From: an uncultured Oscillospiraceae bacterium
Lineage (GTDB): Bacteria; Bacillota; Clostridia; Oscillospirales; Oscillospiraceae
Direction of reading: 5' to 3'
Assembly: GCA_934572465.1 (NCBI GenBank)
Contig: CAKTLG010000009.1
Coordinates: forward strand, 1-64,000
DNA length: 64,000 bases
Shown: positions 56,254 through 64,000 of the stretch, piece by piece
Numbering within the stretch: position 1 is the first letter of the stretch
How the letters are laid out: each line of letters starts with the position of its first letter
Notes under the pieces: model-generated
The model's input: the letters and a program-made list of their open reading frames with translations, nothing else
What the model was told of the DNA's origin: nothing
Database searches by the model: none
Made by a program: the position numbers and the translations under genes

Positions 56254-56820
56254 TCACTCCTCCGCGTAGCGGAGGCGCGCCTTGTCGATCTTTTTCTGAT
56301 AACGGTCCTCCTCGGAGAAGATGCAGCCGCAGTATTTCTGCATATAGAGCCCAAGCTCGCGCGCCTTGGCCTGCCCCTCGCGGAAGCCCGGGCGGAAGTC
56401 GCGGTAGTAAAACGCCACGCCGTACTTTTTGCCCATCGTTTCGCCCACGGCCTTCAAAAGCTCATGGTCCTGATACGGGGAGATGAGCAGCGACGAGGTG
56501 AAGGCGTCGAAGCCGTGGCCGGCGGCGTATTTCGCCGCCGTGCCGAGGCGGATCGCATAGCAGTGCGCGCAGCGGTGATCGATGTCCGCACTGACGGCGC
56601 GGACAAAATCGCGCAGGCCGTAGTCCTCCAGAATGCGCACCTCGAGCTTTTCGAGCTCTCCGTATTGCAGCAGCGTGCTGCGGCGCATATCGTATTCCGT
56701 CCACGGGTGGATATTGGGGTTGAACCACAGCGACACCGGCTCGATCCCCTCGCCGCGCAGCGTATCGACGCAGTAGACCGAGCAGGGCGCGCAGCAGGAG
56801 TGCAGCAGCAGCTTTTCCAT
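56254..56820 (-). CDS. queH: Epoxyqueuosine reductase QueH
   Basis: The enzyme performs the last step of queuosine synthesis in tRNA wobble position 34, as the non-B12 alternative to QueG. The 188-residue protein has LLHSCCAPCSVY with the vicinal cysteines near the N terminus, then DHRCAHCYAIRLG and YCGCIFSEEDRY. These cysteines bind the [4Fe-4S] cluster and a second metal. The other queuosine genes are not in the window. Its promoter is well formed and the gene leads into plsY. Confidence 0.94.
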   Translation of the reverse strand: MEKLLLHSCCAPCSVYCVDTLRGEGIEPVSLWFNPNIHPWTEYDMRRSTLLQYGELEKLEVRILEDYGLRDFVRAVSADIDHRCAHCYAIRLGTAAKYAAGHGFDAFTSSLLISPYQDHELLKAVGETMGKKYGVAFYYRDFRPGFREGQAKARELGLYMQKYCGCIFSEEDRYQKKIDKARLRYAEE

Positions 56821-56855
56821 GGTGGGTCGCCAGCTTTCTTAACAGGGTTTTAACC

Positions 56856-56884
56856 AGTATAGCACAGCCGCGCCGCGCTGTCCA
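56856..56884 (-). promoter_or_regulatory. Promoter of the queH-plsY unit
   Basis: On the minus strand TGGACA and an extended -10 TGCTATACT are separated by 17 bp, about 36 bp before the ATG. Confidence 0.72.
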
Positions 56885-56945
56885 CGGTGAAAATATTTGC
56901 AGACCGGATCTGCGCGGCGGGCGCGGGGAATTTACGATTTGTTCA

Positions 56946-56975
56946 TTGACTACCGCCGCGCGGGTGTAGTATAAT
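56946..56975 (+). promoter_or_regulatory. Promoter of the methyltransferase gene
   Basis: TTGACT and TATAAT are separated by 18 bp, 51 bp before the start codon. Confidence 0.7.
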
Positions 56976-57025
56976 ACATTGATTATTATGTATTACTATG
57001 CCCATGCGGCGGAGGAGACAGCGCT

Positions 57026-57889
57026 ATGTGGATCGCGGACGGATGGAAGGACTATGAATTGCTCGACTGCGGCGGCGGGGAGAAGCTTGAGCGCTGGGGC
57101 CGGCAGATCCTTGTGCGGCCGGACCCGCAGGCGATCTGGGAAACGCCGCACACGAACCGCGGGTGGAAAAGCGCGCAGGGGCGCTATCACCGCTCGTCCT
57201 CCGGCGGCGGACACTGGGACAAGGAAAAGCTGCCGGAATCGTGGCAGGTGCGGTATAAGGACCTGACATTCCAGATAAAGCCCATGAACTTCAAGCACAC
57301 GGGACTGTTTCCCGAGCAGGCCGTGAACTGGGACTTTGCGCGCGAAAAGATCGAGAACGCAGGGCGGCCCATCCGCGTGCTGAACCTCTTTGCCTACACC
57401 GGCGGGGCGACGGTCGCGTGCGCCGCGGGCGGCGCGCAGGTCTGCCACGTGGACGCGGCGAAGGGCATGGTGAGCTGGGCGCGCGAGAACGCGCGCGTCA
57501 GCGGCCTTGCCGACGCGCCGGTGCGATGGATCATCGACGACTGCGCAAAGTTTGTTGAGCGCGAGATCCGACGCGGCAAGACCTACGACGCCATCATCAT
57601 GGACCCGCCGAGCTACGGCCGCGGCCCGGGCGGCGAGGTGTGGAAGCTGGAGGACGATCTATTCCCGTTCGTGAAGCTCTGCGCGCAGGTGCTCTCGGAC
57701 AAGCCGCTGTTCGTCATCATCAATTCGTATACCACGGGGCTTGCGCCGTCCGTGCTCGGCTATATGCTGCATCTGCTCGTCGCGGAAAAGTACGGCGGCA
57801 AGGTGACATGGGACGAGCTGGGGCTTCCCGTGACGGAGACGGGCCTCGCGCTGCCCTGCGGCGCGACGGGCCGCTGGTTCAGCGAATAA
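57026..57889 (+). CDS. Class I SAM-dependent methyltransferase (RlmI-like)
   Basis: The 287-residue enzyme has the catalytic half of the RlmI/RlmK rRNA methyltransferases. The SAM-binding segment is LNLFAYTGGATVACAAGGAQ near residue 115, with an acidic residue at HVDAAKGMVSWARENA. The catalytic-loop motif is DAIIMDPPSYGRGPGGEVWK. The N-terminal PUA domain of true RlmI is absent; instead there is a short region ending in GHWDKEKLPESW. The target is probably 23S rRNA cytosine or guanine, but not certain. GGAGGAG precedes the ATG. It stands just before the ecf genes. Confidence 0.88.
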   Translation: MWIADGWKDYELLDCGGGEKLERWGRQILVRPDPQAIWETPHTNRGWKSAQGRYHRSSSGGGHWDKEKLPESWQVRYKDLTFQIKPMNFKHTGLFPEQAVNWDFAREKIENAGRPIRVLNLFAYTGGATVACAAGGAQVCHVDAAKGMVSWARENARVSGLADAPVRWIIDDCAKFVEREIRRGKTYDAIIMDPPSYGRGPGGEVWKLEDDLFPFVKLCAQVLSDKPLFVIINSYTTGLAPSVLGYMLHLLVAEKYGGKVTWDELGLPVTETGLALPCGATGRWFSE

Positions 57890-57910
57890 GCAAGAGGAAA
57901 TTCACCGATT

Positions 57911-58753
57911 ATGGAAATGATAAGGACCAAAGACCTGACCTTCGCCTATCCCAGCGCGGAGGGCGAGGGCAACACCCGTGCGCTGCGCGGCGTGGACGTA
58001 ACGATCGAGCGCGGGAGCTTCGTCGTGGTGCTGGGGCACAACGGCAGCGGCAAGTCGACGCTCGCGAAGACGTTCAACGCCGTGCTGCTGCCGAGCGGCG
58101 GCGCGGTATATGTCGAGGGGATGGATACCGCGGATGAGGCGCTGCTGCTGGAGATCCGGCGGCGCGTCGGCATGGTGTTCCAGAATCCCGACAACCAGAT
58201 CGTGGCGAACGTTGTCGAGGAGGACGTCGCCTTTGCGCCGGAAAACCTGGGCGTGCCGAGCGACGAGATCCGGCGGCGCGTGGACGGCGCGCTCGAGGCC
58301 GTCGGCATGTCGCAGTACGTCAGGCACGCGCCGCACCTGCTCTCGGGCGGGCAGAAGCAGCGCATCGCCATTGCGGGCGTGCTTGCGATGGAGCCGGAGT
58401 GCATCGTGCTCGACGAGGCGACCGCCATGCTCGACCCCGTGGGACGGCGCGAGGTGCTTGCCGCCATCGAAAGGCTCAACCGTGAACAGGGCATCACCGT
58501 GGTGCTCATCACCCACCACATGAACGAGGCCGAGCACGCCGACCGCGTGATCGTGATGAACGACGGCCTTGTCGTCATGGACGGCACGCCGCGCGCGGTC
58601 TTTGCGCGCAAGAGCGAGCTGGAGGCCATCGGCCTTTCCGTGCCCGATACGGTCTCGCTGCTCTTTTCGCTGCGCGAGGCGGGACTGGACGTGCCGGCTG
58701 ACGCCATTACCGTGGACGAGTGCGCCGACGCCATCATCAAAAACTTCACCTAA
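57911..58753 (+). CDS. ecfA1: ECF transporter ATPase A1
   Basis: The 280-residue ATPase powers energy-coupling-factor uptake of vitamins and metals. It carries Walker A LGHNGSGKSTLAKTFN near residue 40, the Q-loop GMVFQNPDNQIVANVVEED and the signature HLLSGGQKQRIAIAGVLA. Walker B IVLDEATAMLDPVGR and H-loop LITHHMNEA follow. VFQNPDNQ and the A1-type C-terminal domain mark it as EcfA1. It is followed by EcfA2 and EcfT in the standard shared module, so substrate-specific S components must be encoded elsewhere. Confidence 0.96.
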   Translation: MEMIRTKDLTFAYPSAEGEGNTRALRGVDVTIERGSFVVVLGHNGSGKSTLAKTFNAVLLPSGGAVYVEGMDTADEALLLEIRRRVGMVFQNPDNQIVANVVEEDVAFAPENLGVPSDEIRRRVDGALEAVGMSQYVRHAPHLLSGGQKQRIAIAGVLAMEPECIVLDEATAMLDPVGRREVLAAIERLNREQGITVVLITHHMNEAEHADRVIVMNDGLVVMDGTPRAVFARKSELEAIGLSVPDTVSLLFSLREAGLDVPADAITVDECADAIIKNFT

Positions 58754-58765
58754 GAGGATAAGACC

Positions 58766-59635
58766 TTGGAAGAGATCATTCGAGTAGAAAACCTGACGCA
58801 CACCTACGGCGAGGGCACGCCCTTCCGCCGCAGCGCGGTGCAGGATATGTCGCTTTCGATCTATCGCGGCGAGTTTCTTGGCATCATCGGGCACACGGGC
58901 AGCGGCAAATCGACACTCATCCAGCACCTCAACGGCCTTTTGAAGCCGACGGCCGGCCGCATTTGTCTCGGCGGCACGGATATCTGGGAGGATCCCAAAA
59001 AGATCCGCGATGTGCGCTTCCGCGTGGGACTGGTGTTCCAGTATCCCGAGTATCAGCTCTTTGAGGAGACCGTTTACCGCGACATCGCCTTCGGCCCGAC
59101 GAACATGGGCTTATCGAAGGACGAGATCGACCGCCGCGTGCACGACGCGGCGCGCTTTGCCGGCGTTTCGGAGGAGCTGCTGGAAAAGTCGCCCTTTGCT
59201 CTCTCGGGCGGACAGAAGCGCCGCGTGGCCATCGCGGGCGTCATCGCCATGGAGCCGGAGGTGCTCGTGCTCGACGAGCCGAGCGCGGGGCTTGACCCGC
59301 AGGGGCGCGAGGAGCTGCTTGCGAACATCCGCGCCTATCACCGCGCGCGCGGCACGACCGTTGTGCTCGTGAGCCACAGCATGGAGGAGATCGCAAAGAA
59401 CGTCGACCGCATCATCGTGCTGTCGGACAGCCGTGTGCTCATGAGCGGTACGCCGCGCGAGGTCTTCGCACGCGGCGAGGAGCTGGTGGCGGCGGGGCTC
59501 GACGTGCCGCAGGTCACGCGCATCGCCATGGCGCTCCGCGCGCGCGGCCTTGCCATCGATCCTGCTGTGTACACGGTGGACGAGCTGAGCGCGGCGCTCG
59601 TCGCGCTCAAGAGAGGGGGCGGGGCGAAATGCTGA
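58766..59635 (+). CDS. ecfA2: ECF transporter ATPase A2
   Basis: The 289-residue partner ATPase has Walker A IGHTGSGKSTLIQHLN, the Q-loop GLVFQYPEYQLFEETVYRD, signature FALSGGQKRRVAIAGVIA, Walker B LVLDEPSAGLDPQGRE and H-loop VSHSMEE. VFQYPEYQLF is diagnostic of EcfA2. TTG is used as start, with GAGG 9 bp before it. Its end overlaps the ecfT start by 7 bp, so production of A2 and T is linked. Confidence 0.96.
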   Translation: MEEIIRVENLTHTYGEGTPFRRSAVQDMSLSIYRGEFLGIIGHTGSGKSTLIQHLNGLLKPTAGRICLGGTDIWEDPKKIRDVRFRVGLVFQYPEYQLFEETVYRDIAFGPTNMGLSKDEIDRRVHDAARFAGVSEELLEKSPFALSGGQKRRVAIAGVIAMEPEVLVLDEPSAGLDPQGREELLANIRAYHRARGTTVVLVSHSMEEIAKNVDRIIVLSDSRVLMSGTPREVFARGEELVAAGLDVPQVTRIAMALRARGLAIDPAVYTVDELSAALVALKRGGGAKC

Positions 59636-60420
59636 AGGACATCACCCTTGGCCAGTATTTCCCGGGAGATACGCTGGCGCATAAGCTCGACCCGCGCACA
59701 AAGCTCCTTGTCACGCTGCTCTACATCGTGGCGCTGTTCACAGCGAGGAGTTATATCGCCTACGGGCTGCTGATCCTGACGCTCATCGCCGCAGTGCGCA
59801 TCTCGCGCGTTGGCGCGAAGGCGCTCTTTAAGGGCCTCAAGCCCGTGCTCTTCATCATCGCGTTCACGGCGCTGCTGAACCTTTTCTACACGCCGGGCAC
59901 GGAGCTGTGCCGGTTCTGGATTTTCCGCATCACGGCTGAGGGCGTGCGCGCCGCCGTTACGATGCTGCTGCGCATCACGCTGCTCATCATGGGCACATTC
60001 CTGCTCACGTACACGACCTCGCCCATCCGGCTGACGGACGGCATGGAGAGCCTGCTGAACCCGCTCAAGAAGCTCAAGGCCCCCGTGCATGAGCTGGCGA
60101 TGATGATGTCGATCGCGCTGCGCTTCATCCCCACGCTCATCGAGGAGACGGACAAGATCATGTCCGCGCAGAAGGCGCGCGGCGCCGACTTTGAGACCGG
60201 CAGCCTCATGCAGCGCGCCAAAGCGCTCGTGCCGCTGCTCGTGCCGCTCTTTGTCGGCGCGTTCCGCCGCGCCGACGAGCTGGCGACGGCCATGGAGTGC
60301 CGCTGCTATCACGGCGGCGAGGGGCGCACGAAGCTCCACGTGCTGCGCTATGAGACGCGCGACTATCTGGTGCTTGCCTACTATGCGGCGCTTGTGGCCG
60401 CGGTCATCGCGCTGCGCTGA
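59629..60420 (+). CDS. ecfT: ECF transporter transmembrane protein EcfT
   Basis: The 263-residue coupling protein has five or six membrane helices. The cytosolic coupling helices carry the A-R-G type motifs: ALRFIPTLIEETDKIMSAQKARGAD (read as two parts around residue 165-190) and RRADELATAMECRCYHGGEGR. It transmits ATPase movement to S components that bind vitamins or metals. It starts with the typical PGDTLAHKLDPRTKL segment. GGGGC-rich upstream sequence gives only a modest ribosome site, consistent with coupled translation. Confidence 0.95.
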   Translation: MLKDITLGQYFPGDTLAHKLDPRTKLLVTLLYIVALFTARSYIAYGLLILTLIAAVRISRVGAKALFKGLKPVLFIIAFTALLNLFYTPGTELCRFWIFRITAEGVRAAVTMLLRITLLIMGTFLLTYTTSPIRLTDGMESLLNPLKKLKAPVHELAMMMSIALRFIPTLIEETDKIMSAQKARGADFETGSLMQRAKALVPLLVPLFVGAFRRADELATAMECRCYHGGEGRTKLHVLRYETRDYLVLAYYAALVAAVIALR

Positions 60421-60443
60421 ACGGAAAAAGAAAGGACGCGCTT

Positions 60444-61199
60444 ATGCGAAACATTGCCCTCAAGCTGATGTATAACGGCACAGCCTACCACGGCTGGCAG
60501 GTGCAGAAGACCGTTTCCAGCGTCTGCGAGACGATGGAAAGGGGACTCTCCAAGGTCTGCGGCGGGAGCGTCAAGCTCGTCGGCTGCGGGCGCACCGACG
60601 CGGGCGTCCACGCCGAGCGGTATATCGCCAATTTCCATACCGATTCGCGCATCCCTGTCGAGCGGCTGCCCTTCGCCGTCAACACGCACACGCCGGAGGA
60701 CATCGTTGTGCGCGAGGCGCTCGAGGTCGCGGACGATTTCAACGCGATCCTCTCGTGCCGGAAAAAGGAATACACCTACCGCATCTATAACTCCCGCATC
60801 AAAAACCCATTTTATGTCAACAGGGCGTATTTTTACCCCAAGCATCTCGACGAGGACGTGATGGACCGCGCGGCGCGCGCCTTTGAGGGCACGCACGATT
60901 TTCGCGCCGTCCGGTCCGTCGGCACTGAGACGAAGACCACCGTGCGCACGGTGCACTACTGCCGCGTGTCGCGCGCGGGAGACCTTCTGGAGCTCAAGGT
61001 CTGCGCGGACGGGTTTCTGTATAACATGGTACGGGCCATCACAGGCACCGTGCTCTATGCGGCCGAGGGCAAGCTGACGCCGGAGGATATTCCGGAGATC
61101 CTTGCCTCCGGCGACCGCTCGCTGGCGGGGCCGACGGTGCCGCCGGGGGGACTGTACATGACGAGACTCTGGTATGAGGACGAACGGCTCAATGAATGA
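60444..61199 (+). CDS. truA: tRNA pseudouridine(38-40) synthase TruA
   Basis: The enzyme isomerises uridines 38-40 in the tRNA anticodon stem. The 251-residue protein has LKLMYNGTAYHGWQVQK at the start and the catalytic D52 in GCGRTDAGVHA. FLYNMVRAITGTVLYAAEG appears near residue 190, and a C-terminal PPGGLYMTRLWYE completes the usual order. The ecfA1-ecfA2-ecfT-truA order is common in Firmicutes. Its end overlaps the next gene by 8 bp. Confidence 0.96.
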   Translation: MRNIALKLMYNGTAYHGWQVQKTVSSVCETMERGLSKVCGGSVKLVGCGRTDAGVHAERYIANFHTDSRIPVERLPFAVNTHTPEDIVVREALEVADDFNAILSCRKKEYTYRIYNSRIKNPFYVNRAYFYPKHLDEDVMDRAARAFEGTHDFRAVRSVGTETKTTVRTVHYCRVSRAGDLLELKVCADGFLYNMVRAITGTVLYAAEGKLTPEDIPEILASGDRSLAGPTVPPGGLYMTRLWYEDERLNE

Positions 61200-62391
61200 T
61201 CGGGAACGGGACAATCTGACGCGCGAGGAATTCAAGCGCTCGCAGGCCGCGCCGCGCCGCGGCGGCGGACTGCGCCGCGCGCTGGGCGTTTTTCTTGTGC
61301 TGATCGCAGTGCTGGCGGTCGTGGCCGCCGCGGCATGGAAGGATATCCGCGGGCTTGACAGCGTCAAGCGCCTGTTTTCCTACAACAAGGTGACGCAGGA
61401 CGAGCAGGGCAAGGCGGAGCTGTATGCCTTCAGCAACGACCGCAGCAATGTGTTCGCGCTGCTGGGCGAGCGGCTGATCGTCGCCTCGACGACGAGCGTG
61501 CAGGTGCTTGCGAGCGACGGCGAGGTCATCTATAACGAGAGCGTGAAGCTCACGACGCCCGCCATCGCCGTCGGCGGGCAGACCGCCGCGGTCTACGATA
61601 TCGGCGCGCAGACGCTGCTCATTCTCTCCGAGGGCGGGCTGGTGCGCGACATGAGCGGCGAGTGCAGCGGCGCGATCTTGTCGGTCAGCGTCAATTCCTC
61701 GGATCATCTGGCGCTGAACACAGAAAAAAGCGGCTACAAATCCGCTGTGACGGTGTATGACGCCTCGGGCGAGCGGGTGTTCGCCTTCAACTCCTCGGAG
61801 CGGTACGTGATCGACGCGGCGGTGCTGCGCGATTGCAGGCATATGGCCGCCGTGACGCTCGGCGAGGCGGGCGGCGTGTTTGCCGATACGGTGAGCATCT
61901 ATGCGCTCGGCAGCGAAAAGGCGGCGGCGGTCAATACGCTCACCGGCTCGCTGCTGCTTTCGACCGGCAGCGTCGCGGGCACGCTCGCGTGCCTGACGGA
62001 CGAGAGCCTGACGCTCTTTGCCGCCGACGGCTCGCTTGCGGGCAGCTATCGCTTTGAATACCCCTATCTGCGCGGGCAGAGCATGAACGGCGACGGCTTT
62101 GCCGCGCTGCTGCTCAGCCGCTACCGCTCGGGCAGCGCGCTGAAGCTCGTGACTGTGGGCGCGGATGGGGAGGAGCTTGCGGCGATCGATGGGCGCAGCG
62201 AGGTGCTCTCGCTCTCGGCGGCGGGGAAATACGTCGCCGTGCTCTACAGCGACAGCCTGGTGCTCTATACGCCGCAGCTTGAGGAATACGCGCGGCTCGA
62301 CGGCACGGAGTACGCCCGCGAGGTCATCATGCACGACGACGGCACGGCGGTGCTGATCGGCTCGTCGTCGGCGTGGCTCTATATCCCATAA
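61192..62391 (+). CDS. DUF5711-like membrane-anchored beta-propeller protein
   Basis: The 399-residue protein has a cytosolic basic N terminus and one membrane helix (about 30-50; ALGVFLVLIAVLAVVAAAAW). An extracytoplasmic domain of about 340 residues follows. Its repeating beta pattern contains ERLIVASTTSVQVLASDGE, VTVYDASGERVFAFNSSE and VAVLYSDSLVLYTPQLEEY, suggesting a beta-propeller. It resembles the DUF5711 family of clostridia, of unknown function. The ATG at 61192 is preferred (GAGG about 12 bp upstream); a closer upstream ATG at 61174 is possible. It is co-directional with cvpA. Confidence 0.78.
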   Translation: MNDRERDNLTREEFKRSQAAPRRGGGLRRALGVFLVLIAVLAVVAAAAWKDIRGLDSVKRLFSYNKVTQDEQGKAELYAFSNDRSNVFALLGERLIVASTTSVQVLASDGEVIYNESVKLTTPAIAVGGQTAAVYDIGAQTLLILSEGGLVRDMSGECSGAILSVSVNSSDHLALNTEKSGYKSAVTVYDASGERVFAFNSSERYVIDAAVLRDCRHMAAVTLGEAGGVFADTVSIYALGSEKAAAVNTLTGSLLLSTGSVAGTLACLTDESLTLFAADGSLAGSYRFEYPYLRGQSMNGDGFAALLLSRYRSGSALKLVTVGADGEELAAIDGRSEVLSLSAAGKYVAVLYSDSLVLYTPQLEEYARLDGTEYAREVIMHDDGTAVLIGSSSAWLYIP

Positions 62392-62428
62392 ATGTTACAA
62401 ATTATGGCTTGAAAGGAGCGCGAAAAGC

Positions 62429-63151
62429 GTGAATAATGGGCTTATCATCGACGCGGTGTTCGCGCTCGTGCTGATACTGGGCGCCGTCCTCGGCGCAAAA
62501 CGCGGACTTTTCCGCAGCCTGATGGGACTTGTGACCGTTGTGCTGGCGCTCATCGGCGCGACGCTGCTGGCCGATGCGCTTACGCAGCCCGTGACCGACG
62601 CGCTGATGCCGCGCGCGGAAAAGAGCGTGCAGGAATGGTTCGACACGGAAAAGCGGCAGGATGAAACCCTGCCGGTCGAAGCCGCGGAAGAAGAAGCCGC
62701 CGGAGACGGCGGCGCGGAGACGGCGGACGATACGCCGCTGGACGTGACGGGACTTTTGAAGCGGCTGCTGCGCTTTGACCTTGACGGCGCGGTGCGCGAT
62801 TCGCTGCGCCGCTCGGCGCAGGACGCGGCGCTCGCCGCGGTGCGATCGCTCCTTGCGAGCGTGGTGCGCACGATCCTTTTCGTGATGGGCTTCCTTGCGC
62901 TGATGCTCGTGCTGCGGCTTTTGACGCGCGGGCTCGACAAGGTGTTCGACCTGCCCGTCCTGCACACGCTCAATTCCCTTGGCGGCGGCGCGCTGGGACT
63001 CATCGAGAGCGCGCTGCTGCTGTTCCTGATCTGTGATCTTGCGCCGAAGCTCGGCGTCACGGTGTTTGACGACTATGAGCACGGCACGTACCTGCTGACA
63101 TTTTTCATGCAGCAAACCCCGCGCAGCGTTGCTGCCGCACTTTTACCCTGA
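62429..63151 (+). CDS. CvpA-family membrane protein
   Basis: The 240-residue protein has N-terminal helices ([21 protein letters not shown], the CvpA signature, and [20 protein letters not shown]). An acidic, variable insert follows (about 70-110; [17 protein letters not shown]), then further helices ([21 protein letters not shown] and [19 protein letters not shown]). CvpA proteins are needed for colicin V production in E. coli and for envelope tolerance elsewhere; the mechanism is unknown. The GTG at 62429 follows AAGGAG by 10 bp. A ClpE-like gene follows 13 bp later. Confidence 0.87.
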   Translation: MNNGLIIDAVFALVLILGAVLGAKRGLFRSLMGLVTVVLALIGATLLADALTQPVTDALMPRAEKSVQEWFDTEKRQDETLPVEAAEEEAAGDGGAETADDTPLDVTGLLKRLLRFDLDGAVRDSLRRSAQDAALAAVRSLLASVVRTILFVMGFLALMLVLRLLTRGLDKVFDLPVLHTLNSLGGGALGLIESALLLFLICDLAPKLGVTVFDDYEHGTYLLTFFMQQTPRSVAAALLP

Positions 63152-63164
63152 TGGAGGAGACCTT

Positions 63165-64000
63165 ATGCAGCCACAACTTTGTTCCAGATGCAAGAAGAAT
63201 ATCGCCGTGGTGTTCATCACACGGCAGGAGAATGGAAAGAACGTCAACGAGGGCCTGTGCCTCAAGTGCGCGAAAAATCTCGGACTGCCTCAAGTGGACG
63301 AGATGATGCGCCGTATGGGCATCACGGACGAGGATCTTGACAACATCTCCAATGAGATGATGGGCGCCTTTGGCGGCGCGGAGAACCTCGAAGGACTGAC
63401 TGACGCCGACGATCCCACGGGCGACGACGAGGAGGACGGCAAGACCGCGACCTTCCCGTTTTTGAGCCGCTTTTTCGGCAGCACGCCCGCATCGAACGAC
63501 GCGCCCTCCGGCGACGCTGAGCAGCCCCAGAGCCCGCGCAGCGGCAAGAAGGCGGAAAAGGGGAGCAAGCACAAGTTCCTTGACTCCTACTGCATCAATC
63601 TCTCCCAGCGCGCCCGCGAGGGCAAGCTGGACGCGGTCGTCGGCCGCGAGGAGGAGATCGAGCGCGTCATCCAGATCCTGAACCGCCGCCAGAAGAACAA
63701 TCCCTGCCTCATCGGTGAGCCGGGCGTCGGCAAGACGGCCATCGCCGAGGGGCTTGCCCAGCGCATCGCCGCGGGCGACGTGCCCTTCAAGCTCAAGAGC
63801 AAGGAGGTCTACCTGCTCGACCTGACCGCGCTCGTCGCGGGTACGCAGTTCCGCGGCCAGTTTGAAAGCCGCATGAAGGGCCTTATCGAGGAGATCCGCA
63901 AGATGGGCAACGTCATCCTCGTCATCGACGAAGTGCACAACATCGTCGGCGCGGGCGACGCCGAGGGCAGCATGAACGCCGCCAACATCTTAAAGCCCGC
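63165..64000 (+). CDS. ClpE-like ATP-dependent Clp protease ATPase subunit (3' end outside window)
   Basis: The visible 278 residues contain an N-terminal zinc finger, [12 protein letters not shown] and [10 protein letters not shown] (two CxxC pairs, residues 6-36). A flexible acidic linker (about 55-140) follows, then the first AAA+ module with Walker [15 protein letters not shown] near residue 184 and Walker [15 protein letters not shown]. The zinc finger in place of the Clp N repeats is the ClpE arrangement. In Firmicutes this unfoldase works with ClpP in heat and disulfide stress. The second AAA+ module and the ClpP loop lie beyond the right edge. GGAGGAGA precedes the ATG. No CtsR-type heptad repeat was seen upstream. 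Confidence 0.9.
   Translation, partial: MQPQLCSRCKKNIAVVFITRQENGKNVNEGLCLKCAKNLGLPQVDEMMRRMGITDEDLDNISNEMMGAFGGAENLEGLTDADDPTGDDEEDGKTATFPFLSRFFGSTPASNDAPSGDAEQPQSPRSGKKAEKGSKHKFLDSYCINLSQRAREGKLDAVVGREEEIERVIQILNRRQKNNPCLIGEPGVGKTAIAEGLAQRIAAGDVPFKLKSKEVYLLDLTALVAGTQFRGQFESRMKGLIEEIRKMGNVILVIDEVHNIVGAGDAEGSMNAANILKP

Overview
The window reads as chromosomal DNA from a high-GC, spore-forming, anaerobic Firmicute, most probably an Oscillospiraceae-type (Clostridium cluster IV) gut bacterium. This rests on gene content, not on any database match. Sporulation and germination genes are present (CwlJ-like hydrolase with GerQ, SpoVT, a YtvI-like protein, a DacF-like carboxypeptidase). So are a glycyl-radical class III ribonucleotide reductase, a V-type ATPase whose c-ring protein carries a Na+-binding signature, an NfnA-type flavoprotein and a nickel maturation set of the kind serving CO dehydrogenase. 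Strong AGGAGG-type ribosome binding sites and 16-18 bp-spaced TTGACA/TATAAT promoters occur throughout. No tRNA, rRNA, insertion sequence, phage gene or CRISPR array was found.

Layout. 1-3.0 kb: an NfnA-like flavoprotein (cut by the left edge), a Crp/Fnr regulator, a LysR regulator and a TSCPD protein, all on the minus strand. 3.2-7.7 kb: uppP, ftsK/spoIIIE and the cwlJ-gerQ pair. 7.8-13.7 kb: a D,D-carboxypeptidase, a ComEA-like protein, a two-component system followed by a GerMN lipoprotein, and a ROK glucokinase. 13.9-23.5 kb: an envelope region with two paralogous lipoproteins, an ABC exporter with a CARDB-like membrane protein, and an XpaC/TelA/TPM operon. 23.5-28.4 kb: spoVT, a DNA glycosylase, a lipoprotein serpin, and a PrsW / membrane protein / small membrane protein / ECF sigma operon. 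28.5-35.2 kb: clpB with a ribbon-helix-helix gene, then dnaG-rpoD. 35.4-42.3 kb: a phosphopantetheinyl transferase, a MATE exporter, a hydroxypyruvate reductase / glycerate kinase pair and nrdD. 42.8-51.4 kb: a nine-gene V-type ATPase operon. 51.4-55.5 kb: ytvI, an ACT-domain gene, a shortened aspartate kinase, and cooC / His-rich protein / cooT. 55.6-64 kb: plsY, queH, an rRNA methyltransferase-like gene, ecfA1-ecfA2-ecfT-truA, a DUF5711-like gene, cvpA and a ClpE-like ATPase cut by the right edge.

The most interesting candidate system is a possible ECF-sigma envelope regulon. Three intergenic sites share the pattern GnAAC, 16 bp, CGTCTA with a T-rich stretch after the -35. They lie before the paralogous lipoproteins (about 13.85 kb), the ABC exporter operon (about 16.02 kb) and the serpin (about 24.73 kb). 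All three targets are exported or membrane-associated. A complete ECF sigma operon with a PrsW-type intramembrane protease lies at 26.2-28.4 kb. The exporter promoter region also has a six-unit array of 11-bp repeats of the kind bound by PhoB/OmpR regulators, so two signals may converge there.

Other regulatory observations are a NrdR-like box placed on the transcription start of the phosphopantetheinyl transferase promoter, in the region divergent from dnaG, matching boxes at nrdD. A terminator stands immediately before the shortened aspartate kinase, and an Fnr-spaced dyad lies in the Crp/Fnr leader.
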